64,000 bases of DNA. It comes from Candidatus Peregrinibacteria bacterium (GTDB lineage Bacteria; Patescibacteriota; Gracilibacteria; UM-FILTER-43-11; JACRIE01). Below, piece by piece: positions 8,290-16,689 of this stretch; position 1 is the first letter of the stretch, and each line of letters opens with the position of its first letter. The stretch covers positions 1-64,000 of the forward strand of contig JACRIE010000022.1 in assembly GCA_016220165.1 (NCBI GenBank). Reading direction: 5' to 3'. Made by a program: the position numbers and the translations under genes. Below the pieces are notes generated by a model. The model had not been told where the DNA came from. It saw only the letters and a program-made list of their open reading frames with translations, and searched no databases.

Positions 8290-10071
8290 ATGATGGCACC
8301 TAGTGATGGAAACGCGGCGGCGGCCTCAGTAACAGAAGGAAAAGATCATGCTCTTTTTCCTCCCGATACTGCCCACGCAGATCATGGAAGAAGAAGGGCA
8401 AAGTGCGCAGTAGGAGGAGTGGTAGGTCAAACTGCCCGGGAAGTGCATGCGACATTGAATCCTGAAACTGCTGAATTGATACGAGCGACCATGATCGCAA
8501 TCGATCATTATTTAAAGGCGCTCAATGAGGACAGAGAAATAGTATCCGAACGGGATGCTCGATATCTACAATACTTTTTAAAGGGTTTTATTACTGAACG
8601 AGATGAACGCGCGGATGAAGTAGAGTCAGGCGAAGTTCATAGGGCGGCAAAAATTATGAATAAACTTTTTAAAATGCCGCCCTTTGCATTTCTCTGTATC
8701 GATGGACGTGTTAATTTAACCCAACTGTTTGGCTTTGCGCTCCATATGAAAGGAGGCTCTATCCAATTACCCGCGGGTAAACCAAAAGAATTTGTTCGAA
8801 AAAAAGGCGGGGGAAGGATGCTAGATCCCAATTCAAATACGGCTCGTCAAACTGACTTAGCGCTAGGGCAGCACTCGCGGATACTCCACATCCTGGATGC
8901 CCATTCAGCATGCGCTGCTCAAAAAAAACATCAAATCAGTGTGGGGAAATCGATTAAAGATGATGGACTTTATCAAGACGTGCTCTGGAAGCGGGAAATG
9001 GCCAAAGCTTTGGTCGACTACGCGACGGAAAGACACAAAGGAAAAACAATTATTCCAATTCAGGTCAGTTTCGATCTTCCGCATGAAGCCCATGGCGAAT
9101 TTCAGCCTGGATACATGTTCATGGGGCTCGAAAAAGAAGAAGCGCTGGAGGATGCGCACGCGAAAAAAGAAGGATTTACTCCCCATGTCTTGGCAAAATT
9201 AGTGGAAAAAGGGGTGATTATCAGCACAGCCAACATGGCCCATCGTCCCGAAATCGAACGTGCTTTTGCAAGTCATTATGAAACCTTCAATCCGCCTCAT
9301 GACTGGACTCGGCATTACAAAGAGACTGCGTTCCAGCTATGGGACATAATGGAAACAATGCAGGCGGATATACTCCCTTTTTTTCAAGCAGAAGTTCAAA
9401 AGACTTTCCCTTCGATGAGAAATGAGGAAGAAATCAATGACCGTGCCATGCTTCTGCTCTCCAATGCTTTTAACGCGTACTGCAATAATCAACACCCGGG
9501 AGGATATCCGGACGGAGACCATAAAGAAAAGGCCGTAAGCGTCACAGAACGCGACGCGCGCCCATGTCCTACCATGACCTTTGGAGTGAATAGTTTGGAT
9601 CACGACACGGTAGCGTCGACTACAGTATTTGGTTCTGGAATTGTGCGCACCGTGCGGGAAAAAGGCCGTGATACTGAAGCGCAAAAATTTTATGAAACGG
9701 ATCAGGAATATATCGGGGCGCCGGTGCCGGTGGTTGTCAAAGAAATTGTTCGCCATCCTATTGATCAACAGGAATGGGAACAGCTTAGAGCGGTCGACTG
9801 GGAATTCATACAGGGAATTAATTGGAAAAAACTTAGTGACAATGAATTCGCCAATCGATTAGAGGCTCACAATCCTGGTATTAAAATCGGCAGAAGAACA
9901 GGAATCTCTATGAACCAATTGCGAAAAACCATGGCAAAACTCTATGATCGCCGCGGTGAAAGCGCCGAATTATTGATGGATGGCAATCTCGTTGCTTTGC
10001 CATTCTTGGCAGACCGCAGCCGCCGCCTTCAGGTCCTGGTACCGTTCTTTTTGAAGGGTTTCGACGTTTAA
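8290..10071 (+). CDS. Large orphan protein with beta-carbonic-anhydrase-like metal motifs
   Basis: 593 residues that I cannot assign to a full-length family. The first 60 are low complexity. In the middle, FLCIDGRV gives C136-x-D138-x-R140 and DAHSAC gives H205-x-x-C208. C-x-D-x-R followed about 60-70 residues later by H-x-x-C is the zinc and Asp-Arg dyad pattern of beta-class carbonic anhydrases (C42/D44/R46/H98/C101 in E. coli numbering), though the flanks are not otherwise familiar. No signal peptide or membrane helix is visible. The C-terminal third is rich in charged and aromatic residues. It has its own promoter and stands alone. Possible functions are a divergent zinc hydratase or a degenerate zinc-fold protein. 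ATG 8290 is directly followed by a second ATG. Confidence 0.6.
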   Translation: MMAPSDGNAAAASVTEGKDHALFPPDTAHADHGRRRAKCAVGGVVGQTAREVHATLNPETAELIRATMIAIDHYLKALNEDREIVSERDARYLQYFLKGFITERDERADEVESGEVHRAAKIMNKLFKMPPFAFLCIDGRVNLTQLFGFALHMKGGSIQLPAGKPKEFVRKKGGGRMLDPNSNTARQTDLALGQHSRILHILDAHSACAAQKKHQISVGKSIKDDGLYQDVLWKREMAKALVDYATERHKGKTIIPIQVSFDLPHEAHGEFQPGYMFMGLEKEEALEDAHAKKEGFTPHVLAKLVEKGVIISTANMAHRPEIERAFASHYETFNPPHDWTRHYKETAFQLWDIMETMQADILPFFQAEVQKTFPSMRNEEEINDRAMLLLSNAFNAYCNNQHPGGYPDGDHKEKAVSVTERDARPCPTMTFGVNSLDHDTVASTTVFGSGIVRTVREKGRDTEAQKFYETDQEYIGAPVPVVVKEIVRHPIDQQEWEQLRAVDWEFIQGINWKKLSDNEFANRLEAHNPGIKIGRRTGISMNQLRKTMAKLYDRRGESAELLMDGNLVALPFLADRSRRLQVLVPFFLKGFDV

Positions 10072-10077
10072 ATAATC

Positions 10078-10130
10078 AAATAAGCTTTTATCTGGCTAAT
10101 AACTAACCGCTAATAGCTAAAAGCTTATTT
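10078..10130. terminator. Two-way terminator-like hairpin, GCTAA repeat copy 2
   Basis: AAATAAGCTTTTA (10078-10090) and TAAAAGCTTATTT (10118-10130) pair exactly around a family-A core (CTGGCTAATAACTAACCGC). It lies between convergent genes, and the pilC stop is inside the right arm. Confidence 0.6.
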
Positions 10131-11444
10131 AATCGTCGTCCCGATATAAAAAAATGGCAACATGACGGCCAGAAGCGTTGATCCGACCAGCGCCGCCACC
10201 ACAAAAATCATGAGCGGCTCGATGACGGACGAAAGATTCTTGAGAGTGTAATCGATACTCTTTTTGTAGTTCGACCGGACTTTGAGGAGCATTTTACCGA
10301 TTTTGCCCGTAGTCTCGCCAATGTGCACGAGTTGCGCGACCTGGAGGGGAAAGAGGCTTTTTCGCTTGGCATCCTGTCCAGATGAGAGATCGACAAGCCC
10401 CATCATTTCGCTCATCCCCTGCCCCATCATCACGCCCTGGCGGATTTTGGAGAGCTCTTGTTCGTAGTGGAGACTGCCCATGGTTTTGGCCGTGATCTCC
10501 AGGGCGTCGGTGATCAGCACGCCGCTTTGCATGAGCATGCCAAGGTTGGCCGAAAAAATCATGATCTGTTTTTCAGTCGCGATCTTGCCAAAAATCGGCA
10601 TATAGGCCGTAAAACTCTCCCACAAAAAACGCCCAAAGCGGGTAAAATGCACCAAGCTCCATAAAAAAAGAAGGATGCCGGCAACGCCCAAAAACAAAAA
10701 TTTCCAGTTCATCGAAACAAATTGGCTAAGCGCGATCACCTTTTGAGTGAGAACCGGCAACGACACATTCGCGTCCTTGTACATCGATGAAATTTTGGGA
10801 ATAACAAATAGCATCATGCCCGTGATGAGCGTGATACACATGACAATGAGGATGGCCGGATAAAACATCGCGCCGGTCACCTTGCGGACAAAATCCTGAT
10901 GCCCTTCCATCTCTTCCGTGAGTTCGGCTAAAACGGTTTTAAGATTGCCGCTTTTTTCGCCCGCTTCCACCAGGGCCGACATCATTTCGGGAAAAAGATG
11001 AGGCAATCCGCGCATGCTTTGGGCCAGCCCCATGCCCCCGTTGATGTCGTGAATCATCTGGGCGTAAATCTTCTTGAGAGATCCGCTCTTCGCTTGACGC
11101 TGAATAATAGTGAGCGCGGGAATGAGCGTGACGCCCGAATCGATCAGCGTCGCGAGCTGGTCGAAGAAAAAAAGCCGTTCCTTGCCCGACAGCCTCAGCA
11201 TCCTGAGCGACCAGGACAGTTTATTGGTTTCCTTCTTTATCTTTTCCCTCTTCTCAATCTTTACGGCTTCTTTCGGTTGCACTAGGACCCTCGAAGGGGC
11301 TCCTTCGAGACCGCTATTCGGCCCGCCATCTGGCTTGCTATCCGTAATCATCTTCTTCCTGGAAAAAATCCGCTCAAAAAACAGCTCCAGCTCAAACCCG
11401 AGCGCAATCCATCCATCCCGAATTTTGTGCGCTAGGAAGCTCAT
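10125..11444 (-). CDS. pilC: Type IV pilus inner-membrane platform protein PilC/GspF
   Basis: Polytopic membrane platform on which the PilB motor acts during pilus assembly. Two GspF repeats are visible: FFDQLATLIDSGVTLIPAL with LVEAGEKSGNL, and FSANLGMLMQSGVLITDAL with HIGETTGKIGKML. Hydrophobic helices follow each, ending with a final segment IFVVAALVGSTLLAVML. The first 70 residues are a charged, variable cytoplasmic stretch that carries an in-frame repeat (11290-11345). Other pilus genes are at 47-53 kb, so this gene is separated from its partners. The four-helix-bundle gene lies 28 bases upstream on the same strand. Confidence 0.92.
   Translation of the reverse strand: MSFLAHKIRDGWIALGFELELFFERIFSRKKMITDSKPDGGPNSGLEGAPSRVLVQPKEAVKIEKREKIKKETNKLSWSLRMLRLSGKERLFFFDQLATLIDSGVTLIPALTIIQRQAKSGSLKKIYAQMIHDINGGMGLAQSMRGLPHLFPEMMSALVEAGEKSGNLKTVLAELTEEMEGHQDFVRKVTGAMFYPAILIVMCITLITGMMLFVIPKISSMYKDANVSLPVLTQKVIALSQFVSMNWKFLFLGVAGILLFLWSLVHFTRFGRFLWESFTAYMPIFGKIATEKQIMIFSANLGMLMQSGVLITDALEITAKTMGSLHYEQELSKIRQGVMMGQGMSEMMGLVDLSSGQDAKRKSLFPLQVAQLVHIGETTGKIGKMLLKVRSNYKKSIDYTLKNLSSVIEPLMIFVVAALVGSTLLAVMLPFFYIGTTIK
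11290..11345. repeat. In-frame palindromic repeat inside pilC
   Basis: CTCGAAGG (11290-11297) pairs with CCTTCGAG (11302-11309), followed by CTATTCGGCCCGCCATC. The latter matches the repeat in the SpoIID gene (5440-5460) and at 58031-58050. On the coding strand it supplies a Pro/Gly/Ser-rich patch in the variable N-terminal region. Confidence 0.65.
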
Positions 11445-11480
11445 TCAAAATTAAAAATTAAAAAATTCAAAATTATTTTT
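11443..11480. repeat. AATTTTnAA-word repeat (family E)
   Basis: TTCAAAATTAAAAATTAAAA and AATTCAAAATTATT: repeated AT-rich words between pilC and the four-helix-bundle gene. The same words occur at 11936, 48229 and 50050. Confidence 0.5.
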
Positions 11481-11841
11481 TATGAGAAGAAATTGAAAAA
11501 ATACCAAATTTTGCAAGTTGCCTGGAAATATTTAAACTATCAGATTTTAGTTCATTAAATTGCTCTTCCTCCAAATAACGGTTATCGAAAGCAATATAAA
11601 AAACAGCGCGACATTCTCCGGCAGAAGCCTTCGCCTGATTAATGAATCGAGCAAAATCTATATTGGATGCACGTTCAAAACCCTCAGAAATATTCAAAAG
11701 TATTGATACGGCGGCTCGACGTAGCTGATCCCTCAAACCAAAATCACGCCCAAACTGTTTCTCGGTAATTTTGTAAATTCTAGAAACAAAACGTCTCACT
11801 TCCTGCCACAATGGTATATCTCCAAAAGTTTGGTATTTCGT
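11473..11841 (-). CDS. Four-helix-bundle protein (23S rRNA-intervening-sequence family), non-ATG start
   Basis: Small helical protein of the S23/IVP family. It shows LRDQLRRAAVSILLNISEGF and the later ECRAVFYIAFDNRYL. Function is unknown; the family was first found inside intervening sequences of 23S rRNA genes but is also common as a free gene. The family N terminus (YQTFGDIPLWQEV) is encoded here but has no ATG or GTG. The frame runs back to ACG at 11841, perhaps a mutated ATG, or starts at TTG 11811, which would drop the conserved beginning. A paralogue sits at 51993 next to pilB, so both copies neighbour pilus genes. Confidence 0.75.
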   Translation of the reverse strand, partial: TKYQTFGDIPLWQEVRRFVSRIYKITEKQFGRDFGLRDQLRRAAVSILLNISEGFERASNIDFARFINQAKASAGECRAVFYIAFDNRYLEEEQFNELKSDSLNISRQLAKFGIFSISSHKK

Positions 11842-11935
11842 ATTAATTTTGAATTAAATAGTATCTTAATATTATATCAAAATACGCCAAGAAAAACAAG
11901 GGGTTTTGGCTTAACTACATTATTAAGCAACACAC

Positions 11936-11968
11936 TTAATTTTGAATTTTCTAATTTTTAATTTTGAA
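11936..11968. repeat. AATTTTnAA-word repeat (family E) at 3' end of pseudouridine synthase gene
   Basis: TTAATTTTGAATTTTC and TAATTTTTAATTTTGAA. It encodes the last residues (FSFKIKN) of the pseudouridine synthase, so the repeat has run into the reading frame. Confidence 0.5.
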
Positions 11969-12655
11969 TGAAAAGGACGATCCGAACACCTTTTTCAGAA
12001 CGCTGAGCAGATCCATTGGGATCGGCGCCTCAATCGTGATAAGCTGTTTGAGGAAAGGGTGCATGAAACGGATCCGTTTCGCGTGCAAAAAAAGTCGGCC
12101 AAGCCGCAGAACAATGCGAAATTTACGATTAAACGCGAAATCCCCGTATTCGGCGTCCATGATGACGGGGCAGCCGATCCGCGAAAAGTGCTCGCGAATC
12201 TGATGGCGACGCCCTGTTTCGATTACGGCCTCAACCAAGGCGCAGGAAGCGCCGAAAATACGCATAGTTTTTAAAATACTAAAATGAGTTTTAGCCTCAA
12301 CAGACACGTCCGCCGTACGGGCTTTGAGTGGGATTTGAACAGAATCCCCGCGCGGGACTCCCTTTAGAAAAGTGAGATAACTTTTTTCAGTTTCCGAATG
12401 CTGGAAAATGGCTTCCAAAGGAGTCCGGTCGCGCTCAAATTTTCCAAAAAGCAATACGCCAGATGTCTCCTTGTCTAACCGATGCAGCAAATAGGGTTTA
12501 AACCCTTTGCCTTCATACCGGCGCTGAACTTTGCCAAGAACCGACGCATTCAAAGACGTCTGCGGATTGGGTACGGAAACCACGCGCGGCGGCTTCTGGA
12601 TCGCGATCAAATAATCATCCTCATAAAGAGTGGGGATGAGATCTTTTTTAGGCAT
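11951..12655 (-). CDS. RluA-family RNA pseudouridine synthase
   Basis: Converts specific uridines in rRNA or tRNA to pseudouridine. The catalytic block is LLHRLDKETSGVLLFGK, with the essential Asp in HRLD. Other conserved parts are EKSYLTFLKG, ETGRRHQIREHF and RLFLHAKRIRFMHP. There is no N-terminal S4 domain, and at 234 residues it resembles the short RluA/RluC-like forms. The target site cannot be read from sequence. The C terminus is formed by an AT-rich repeat. The start ATG at 12655 lies 26 bases after the end of the upstream orphan gene on the same strand. Confidence 0.88.
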   Translation of the reverse strand: MPKKDLIPTLYEDDYLIAIQKPPRVVSVPNPQTSLNASVLGKVQRRYEGKGFKPYLLHRLDKETSGVLLFGKFERDRTPLEAIFQHSETEKSYLTFLKGVPRGDSVQIPLKARTADVSVEAKTHFSILKTMRIFGASCALVEAVIETGRRHQIREHFSRIGCPVIMDAEYGDFAFNRKFRIVLRLGRLFLHAKRIRFMHPFLKQLITIEAPIPMDLLSVLKKVFGSSFSFKIKN

Positions 12656-12681
12656 AAGGGCACTCCATTATTAATTCAAAA

Positions 12682-13284
12682 TTATCGGGATGCAAGCACC
12701 GAGTCCCCTGCAGTCGTTCCGGAAGGAACCGCTGCCATGGCCGCATCAAAACGGGCACGGGCCCCACTTTCACCGCCGTCATTATCACTCCCTGCATACT
12801 GAGCTCCTTCGCCTTTTTCTCCAATTCTTCTAATGAAATAATAAATATCCTTTTCTCCTGCAAAACGAATCGCTTCCAGACAAAAACGTTCTCCATTCAT
12901 TTCAAAAATCTCACCGGGTTTTACGTTTTCTCTTTGTACAAATTCCAACTCCTGACCCTCTAGTCTCACAGCCCCTTCGCAGAACTTGGCGCCTCTGAGC
13001 ACACGCTGCTCGGAAGGTGCTCTTGAAGACGGCGGATACCCGCGAAGGCGTTCGGCAATACTTCTCCGGGTTCCATCCATGACAATCTTTGGTTCGCTGA
13101 ACGTATCGATCATCACACCAGCGGCGAGGGAGGCAGCCGTTAACAAAACACCCCCCGCAGCGGCACGCGTCGCTTTTGCAAAAAGCCCTCTTTGGTGAGG
13201 TAAAAGTCTGGATTTCAAAAAATCAGGGGCTCCCTCACTGCCCACGAAATCAAGTTGCGATGCTGTGGGGGCTGATGGCGTCAT
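12682..13284 (-). CDS. Orphan single-pass membrane protein
   Basis: Unrecognised 200-residue protein. A 40-residue basic cytoplasmic N terminus is followed by one hydrophobic helix (AAGGVLLTAASLAAGVMI), then a soluble part. The segment VKPGEIFEMNGERFCLEAIRF looks like a small beta-rich fold. The C-terminal 45 residues are Gly/Ala/Ser-rich and probably disordered. AAGAGAT about 8 bases before ATG is a weak ribosome site. The gene upstream (14316) has a similar plan of variable N terminus, hydrophobic stretch and beta-rich exterior domain, so the two may form a pair of envelope proteins. Confidence 0.6.
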   Translation of the reverse strand: MTPSAPTASQLDFVGSEGAPDFLKSRLLPHQRGLFAKATRAAAGGVLLTAASLAAGVMIDTFSEPKIVMDGTRRSIAERLRGYPPSSRAPSEQRVLRGAKFCEGAVRLEGQELEFVQRENVKPGEIFEMNGERFCLEAIRFAGEKDIYYFIRRIGEKGEGAQYAGSDNDGGESGARARFDAAMAAVPSGTTAGDSVLASR

Positions 13285-13341
13285 AAACGGATCTCTTTAT
13301 GCCCTTGGGTATTACTTATCGTAGCAAAAATTCAAAAAAAA

Positions 13342-14316
13342 TCAATCGCCTGTTTTTAAAATGGGCTTTACTTCGATAGTCGCTGTAAAGGGAGGTTCGT
13401 CTAGTTGCCCATCGGGGCTATAGGCCACCACACCGACACGAGCGTCAGACCCAAGCGCAAAGTCTGAACCATCGCGAAGCTTGCCATCAACGACAATGCT
13501 CGGAGTCAGGCCAGCGGAATTCACGGAAAAACGACCTGGTTTTCCCGAATTCGTCCACTCGGCGGTGGCGACTGGACGCACTGCCCCGTCAACCCAGTGA
13601 GGTGTCAGAGGAACGGCAGGATGGTCATTTAAATTCGTCGTTTCTCCGCCGCCGCGAAGCGTTGTCATAATAGAACTGGGAAGAATAGGGTTTCCGGCGC
13701 CAAAAGTTCTCATAACTCCTGTAGTCGACTCAGGAGGAAGACGCAATTTCCACAAAGTGCCAGGACCTTCTTGAGTAACGCCACAGCCAATGTTAATTCT
13801 CATCTCCTGTCCGCGAGGAAGGCGTAAAACCAATATCACAGCGTCACGCGTCTCATGAACCGCTTCGGCTCCAACAAGGGCTGCAGAATCTCGGGTATCA
13901 ACGAGAAGCTTTTTCGGAGCCAAAGCATCAATGGCATAAACCATCTGATTCCAACCCTCTGGCCGCCTTAAAATCAAATTCACAATCGTTCGCACATCTT
14001 CAGCGACAGGATGAATCTCGTCAGCGCTTGCAGGAGGAATGATTCGATCACTCATGTCGCCACCACGGCGAATAACCGCAGGGCCGCCACGAGAAGGAGG
14101 AACGTCTGTATGTCCGCCGCAAGCCATAGACAAAGCAGCCGCTCCAGCGATGGCATGACCGGTTTTACTCCTGCGCAGACTCGCTGTCACTGGTTCAGAA
14201 GCACCATCTTCAGGTTCAAGAACTGCCGCGGCAACACGTTCGCCTGGCCTCCGACGTAAAACGGAACCGGAAAAAACGGGATGATCGGCAGATCCTTCAG
14301 GGGGCTTGGAGGGCAT
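13342..14316 (-). CDS. Orphan exported or membrane-anchored protein with beta-rich domain
   Basis: Unrecognised, 324 residues. After about 50 polar residues comes a short hydrophobic stretch GHAIAGAAALSMACGGH; LSMAC resembles a lipobox, but it is far from the N terminus and the stretch is brief, so lipidation is doubtful. The rest is rich in beta-type segments (AVILVLRLPRGQEMRINIGCG, RFSVNSAGLTPSIVVDGKL, FTATIEVKPIL). A strong promoter lies upstream (14353-14381). It precedes the orphan at 13284 in the same direction with a 57-base gap, so the two may be co-transcribed. Confidence 0.55.
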   Translation of the reverse strand: MPSKPPEGSADHPVFSGSVLRRRPGERVAAAVLEPEDGASEPVTASLRRSKTGHAIAGAAALSMACGGHTDVPPSRGGPAVIRRGGDMSDRIIPPASADEIHPVAEDVRTIVNLILRRPEGWNQMVYAIDALAPKKLLVDTRDSAALVGAEAVHETRDAVILVLRLPRGQEMRINIGCGVTQEGPGTLWKLRLPPESTTGVMRTFGAGNPILPSSIMTTLRGGGETTNLNDHPAVPLTPHWVDGAVRPVATAEWTNSGKPGRFSVNSAGLTPSIVVDGKLRDGSDFALGSDARVGVVAYSPDGQLDEPPFTATIEVKPILKTGD

Positions 14317-14352
14317 AAAAAATACTTCTTAAAGAATCAAGAGGGCTGAATT

Positions 14353-14381
14353 AGGATAGCTTTTTTTAATTTATATGTCAA
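14353..14381 (-). promoter_or_regulatory. Sigma70-like promoter for the 14316 orphan
   Basis: On the minus strand, TTGACA (14381-14376), 17-nt spacer, TATCCT (14358-14353). The start would fall near 14346, about 30 bases before the ATG. Confidence 0.6.
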
Positions 14382-14401
14382 GAAACATTATAATAAATTT
14401 G

Positions 14402-15286
14402 TCAAAGTGCCTTTTTTAGGGCCGGAATAATCTTTTGCGCCTGAAGGTAGCCTTCATCAATCATGAACCGCGCCAGATGAAAATCGAAAAGCATAATGCG
14501 GCCGACGCGGGGACGGATAAGAAAATCCGCCGGATAAGAACGGAGATTGGCTTCCGTGATCCCCTTCTGCATGATCGTGACCGAACTGTCGAGGATGTCC
14601 ACCAAATTAGGACGCATCGCTTCGGACATCCATTCCCTAAGCTTCGCTCTGGATTCCTCTTTGAGCTTGTCCCACCACGTATCAGAACGAGGAGAACGCC
14701 GGATTTTGGTCGCTTTTTTAAAACCGACCTCCGCATTCAAGTCGACCGCGACGACGACCTCGGCACCCAGCGCTCGCACCGCATTGATTGGCAAGGGGTT
14801 CAAAAGGCCTCCGTCAGCCAAAAAATCACCATTGAGCTGTGCGGGAACAAAAATACCGGGGATTGAAATACTGGCGCGAATCGCGTCCGCCAGACTCCCG
14901 GTTTTAAAATGAACCTCTTTGCCTGCCTGAAGGTCTGCGGCAACCGCCACGAACGGAATAGAGGTGTCTTCAATCAGCTTTTCTATAAACCGTTCGGACA
15001 AAAGTCTTTTCACTTTGTCGCCGTTCAAAAGACCTTTATTGGATAAAGCGATATCCAGATGACTTAGAATTTTTTTGGCGCTGTTGAGCCGACGCAAAAA
15101 CGACTCGAGCTCCTTGATTTTCCCGGACGCGTAAACACCTCCAACGAGGGCCCCGATACTCGTCCCGGCGACACAGTCGATCGGAATATGAGCCTCGCGC
15201 AAAGCCTTAATCACTCCAATATGAGCGCATCCGCGCGCGCCGCCGCCGCCCAAAGCGAGCCCAACTATTTTTCGTTTATGTTTCAT
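14402..15286 (-). CDS. Patatin-like phospholipase
   Basis: Serine acyl hydrolase with a Ser-Asp dyad, expected to act on membrane lipids. The oxyanion loop GLALGGGGARG opens the protein, the nucleophile is in GTSIG (about residue 43), and the catalytic Asp is in DGGLLNPLP. Bacterial members (RssA/YchK group) have this size, 294 residues. The -10 hexamer of its likely promoter (TATAAT, 15319-15314) lies within the target duplication of the IS inserted at 15323, so the IS has separated that -10 from its original -35. Confidence 0.9.
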   Translation of the reverse strand: MKHKRKIVGLALGGGGARGCAHIGVIKALREAHIPIDCVAGTSIGALVGGVYASGKIKELESFLRRLNSAKKILSHLDIALSNKGLLNGDKVKRLLSERFIEKLIEDTSIPFVAVAADLQAGKEVHFKTGSLADAIRASISIPGIFVPAQLNGDFLADGGLLNPLPINAVRALGAEVVVAVDLNAEVGFKKATKIRRSPRSDTWWDKLKEESRAKLREWMSEAMRPNLVDILDSSVTIMQKGITEANLRSYPADFLIRPRVGRIMLFDFHLARFMIDEGYLQAQKIIPALKKAL

Positions 15287-15313
15287 AAAACGTGCCCTTT
15301 AAGATTTATCCAC

Positions 15314-15322
15314 ATTATACAT
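15314..15322. repeat. Left target-site duplication of the IS
   Basis: ATTATACAT, identical to 16630-16638 on the other side of the IS. Confidence 0.85.
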
Positions 15323-15433
15323 CACTAGTGTCCCGTTAACTTTCAGCGCGGAAAGTCTTTTGGATCTGGATTAAAAAGAAAAAGGGTTTCAGGATGGTTG
15401 TGTCAACGCCCAAACCATTAGCCCCTTTTCCCT

Positions 15434-16153
15434 ATGGCCAATTCTACCATAACCGTCCTTCAGCAGCTTCTCCATTTATTACCCAGAAATGATTTCGAGT
15501 CGTTTGTGGGACAGCATGAAGCGGATAAATACACCAAAAAATTAAGCTGCTGGAACCAGCTCACCATTCTGCTTTATGCCCAGGCCACGGAGAAGGACAG
15601 CCTGCGCGAAATCGAGACCGGCCTGCTCGTCCAAAACGAGAGGTGGTATCACCTGGGCCTTCAGACCTGCGCCCGTTCCACGCTGGCCAGGGCGAACGGG
15701 AAACGCCACTGGTCCATTTACGAGTCCCTGTTCTACAAACTGTCGGAGCGGTGCGGGAATCTGGGTTCCGGGACGGCATCGTTTACCTTCCGGAATGACC
15801 TGTACGCCGTCGATTCCACCACCATCGACCTGTGCCTTTCCCTTTTCCCCTGGGCCAGGTTCCGCAGGGAGAAGGGGGCCATCAAACTGCATACCCTGCC
15901 CAATGTCCGCAGCCAGATCCCGGAGCTGATTCTGATGACCGACGGCAAAGTGTCCGATATCGGAGCCATACGGGCCATCGACTTCACCGCATACCCCAGA
16001 GGCAGCATTTTCGTTTTTGACCGGGGTTACAATGATTACGGCTTTCTGGGGAAGATCAGGGAGGCGGGGCACCACTTTGTAATCCGGCTCAAGGATAATG
16101 CCTGTATCGTTCATCTGGGACAGCATAAAAAAATTCCGGGGAAGGGGCGCTGA
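15434..16153 (+). CDS. IS4-family transposase, N-terminal part (frameshifted)
   Basis: DDE transposase with an N-terminal helical region (LLHLLPRNDFESFVGQHEAD) and the first two catalytic Asp: VDSTTIDL (about residue 125) and FVFDRGYNDY (about 195). The frame reaches DNACIVHLGQHKK and then leaves the family sequence at AAAAAAA (16127-16133), ending at TGA 16153. The rest of the protein continues in the -1 frame. Either one A has been lost or gained, or the ribosome or polymerase slips on the A-run as in some IS elements. It alone lacks the catalytic Glu. Confidence 0.85.
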   Translation: MANSTITVLQQLLHLLPRNDFESFVGQHEADKYTKKLSCWNQLTILLYAQATEKDSLREIETGLLVQNERWYHLGLQTCARSTLARANGKRHWSIYESLFYKLSERCGNLGSGTASFTFRNDLYAVDSTTIDLCLSLFPWARFRREKGAIKLHTLPNVRSQIPELILMTDGKVSDIGAIRAIDFTAYPRGSIFVFDRGYNDYGFLGKIREAGHHFVIRLKDNACIVHLGQHKKIPGKGR

Positions 16154-16608
16154 AAGACGAGAGGGCGGCGTTTATCCTCGAAAAGGCCCGGGCCGACTAT
16201 CCCGATGACCTGCGTCTCGTCACCTTCCACGACGGTGAGGGCGATGTCACCTATGAATTCCTGACCGGCCATTTTCAGTTTTCGGCCGCCAATATCGCCC
16301 GGATCTACAGAAAACGATGGACCATCGAGCTGTTTTTCAGGTGGATCAGGCAGCACCTGAAGATAAAAACCTTCCTCGGCACGTCGAAAAACGCCGTCCT
16401 GACGCAGATATGGATCGCCATGATTTATTACCTGCTTCTGGCGTGGATAAAGCACCAGACGCGTTTCCCGGGCTCGCTGCATACCCTGACGGTCATGATC
16501 AAAGAGCTGATTCTGCAGGCCGTTCAGATCATCGAGATACTCCGCCTGAGCCCGAAAACCGTCTTAAAAGCCCTTTCCGGAGGAGATCCCCAGCTATCGT
16601 TATTCTGA
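16129..16608 (+). pseudogene. IS4-family transposase, C-terminal part in -1 frame
   Basis: Continuation of the transposase: LKDERAAFILEKARADYP ... YRKRWTIELFFRWIRQHLK, the Y-(2)-R-(3)-E signature with the catalytic Glu, and a tail ILRLSPKTVLKALSGGD. There is no start codon of its own near the junction, so it can only be made by frameshifting from the upstream frame. If the A7 shift is a mutation, the element cannot move by itself. Confidence 0.8.
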
Positions 16609-16629
16609 AAAGTTAACGGGACAGTAGTG

Positions 16630-16638
16630 ATTATACAT
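16630..16638. repeat. Right target-site duplication of the IS
   Basis: ATTATACAT, matching 15314-15322. Confidence 0.85.
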
Positions 16639-16689
16639 AAAACAAATTCCGTAAAAAGCGCTCTCTGTGCTAAGATATATTAAATAATT

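Larger units (their letters stand above)
15323..16629 (+). mobile_element. IS4-family insertion sequence, 1,307 bp
   Basis: Bounded by inverted repeats: left CACTAGTGTCCCGTTAAC (15323 onward) and right end reading CACTACTGTCCCGTTAAC on the other strand, one mismatch, then ACTTT(T)CAG. A 9-bp direct duplication ATTATACAT flanks it. The single transposase gene is split by a frame change at a run of seven A. It is more GC-rich than its surroundings. The clean duplication says insertion was recent. Confidence 0.92.

Noticed and set aside
11473..11841. Intervening sequence within a 23S rRNA gene
   Set aside because: The protein family occurs there in some bacteria, but no rRNA sequence flanks it here.
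15542..16126. Antisense gene in the IS
   Set aside because: A long open frame opposite the transposase, Pro/Gly-rich and without family features; a shadow caused by GC-rich codons.
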